64,000 bases of DNA from G965215145 sp965215145 (GTDB taxonomy: Bacteria; Bacteroidota; Rhodothermia; Rhodothermales; JANQRZ01). Shown here piece by piece: positions 63,650 to 64,000 of the stretch (position 1 is its first letter; each line of letters begins with the position of its first letter). The notes beneath the pieces were generated by a model. That model worked only from the letters and a program-made list of their open reading frames with translations. It did not search any database and had not been told where the DNA came from. Location: NCBI GenBank assembly GCA_965215145.1, contig OZ244038.1, positions 1,798,001-1,862,000 on the forward strand. The letters run 5' to 3'. The position numbers and the translations under genes were made by a program.

Positions 63650-63690
63650 AACCTCCGAGCGCCAGGGGCAGACCCGGTCGAGCGGCGGGG

Positions 63691-64000
63691 TCAGACCCGG
63701 TGCCCCGCGACGCCGGACCGGCCAGCCGCCCCGACGGGGAGGTCGTGCGGCGAGCCGACGGCGCCGCCGAGGGCGGCGGCGACGAGCCCGAGCAGCAACG
63801 CGAAGAACGACACGATGGCGGCTGTGCCGAGGCGGTCCGTCACCGTCCCGACGACCTCGGGGGCGTCCTCGCGAACGTCCTGGGCGGTCCGCTGGATCTG
63901 CATTCGGGCGTCGTTGACCCGGCGCTCCCACTGGTTCACCGTCCGCCGCGCCTCGGCCTCCGTCATGTCGGTCCGGTTGGCGAGGGTCTCGACCAGCTCG
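63691..64000 (-). CDS. Small membrane protein, 5' end outside window
   Basis: At least 103 codons, open beyond position 64000. The visible part begins ELVETLANRTDMTEAEARRT, continues VNQWERRVNDARMQIQRTAQ and DVREDAPEVVGTVTDRLGTA, then a membrane span (AIVSFFALLLGLVAAALGGA) and a polar tail. The amphipathic TEAEARRTVNQWE motif suggests that further helices of the same type precede it, so the ATG at 63966 is probably internal. No named family was recognised. Confidence 0.6.
   Translation of the reverse strand, partial: ELVETLANRTDMTEAEARRTVNQWERRVNDARMQIQRTAQDVREDAPEVVGTVTDRLGTAAIVSFFALLLGLVAAALGGAVGSPHDLPVGAAGRSGVAGHRV

Overview
The window is a very GC-rich chromosomal segment, apparently from a member of the Bacteroidota, most likely the class Rhodothermia (the Rubricoccaceae/Rubrivirga/Rubricoccus neighbourhood). 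Three things point there: a complete SprA-type gene for the type IX secretion translocon (28.1-36.4 kb), two secreted FG-GAP proteins that end in type IX sorting domains, and a promoter -7 element TAnnTT(C/T)(C/G) that recurs upstream of many genes and resembles the Bacteroidota TAnnTTTG box. The taxonomic call is an inference from gene content and base composition.

Layout. 0-6.2 kb (minus strand): PBP4, mreC, mreB (frame broken), purH, purN and an LD-carboxypeptidase (cell wall, cell shape, purines). 6.5-10.9 kb: a cytochrome c/beta-propeller lipoprotein and an FG-GAP type IX cargo protein, with hairpin repeats around the first. 11-23.7 kb: a fatty-acid degradation region (SDR, acyl-CoA dehydrogenase, FadN-like fused enzyme, thiolase, and further on a FadE-like dehydrogenase), interrupted by a five-gene stress-type cluster of membrane-anchored, PRC-barrel and YsnF/DUF2382 proteins. 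23.8-28 kb: DoxX, LytR_C, RsfS, a lipoprotein, DUF423 and lipB. 28.1-36.4 kb: sprA. 36.8-41 kb: an NTF2-like lipoprotein, an SDR, a frameshifted saccharopine dehydrogenase-like gene and a fused ABC permease. 41-43.2 kb: an accessory islet with DUF4926/DUF6883, a HEPN remnant and an MNT nucleotidyltransferase gene split by an IS5-type element whose transposase carries two large 15-bp tandem arrays. 43.2-46.6 kb: recR, ybaB, dnaX. 46.6-49.1 kb: a lower-GC islet (FG-GAP cargo, DUF2442, DUF4160) bounded by a duplicated dnaX 5' end. 49.1-55.6 kb: purE, purK, ftsK, comB-like, gcvT. 55.7-64 kb: acrylyl-CoA reductase-like gene, FAD oxidoreductase, acyl-ACP thioesterase, Bax-inhibitor-like protein, FKBP, a stress protein, an acyl-CoA synthetase and DUF421.

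How the parts connect. Both acyl-CoA dehydrogenase genes are preceded by the same 15-bp palindrome (GTTWACACYGTWAAC), so they probably share one repressor; the first copy lies just upstream of the fadN-thiolase operon. SprA would export the two FG-GAP proteins. purH/purN and purE/purK form two separate purine clusters.

The segment is rich in short repeats: a GTAGGGGC...GCCCCTAC palindrome family (one copy inside purH in frame), intercistronic low-complexity hairpins, a pair of about 140-bp hairpin elements, and a 9-bp tandem array in front of the FKBP gene. The strongest leads for something undescribed are the IS with twin expanded arrays inside a toxin-antitoxin remnant, the islet bounded by a copied dnaX 5' end, the shared fatty-acid operator, and the stress cluster with its reused Tyr-rich module. 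No tRNA, rRNA or CRISPR array was seen.
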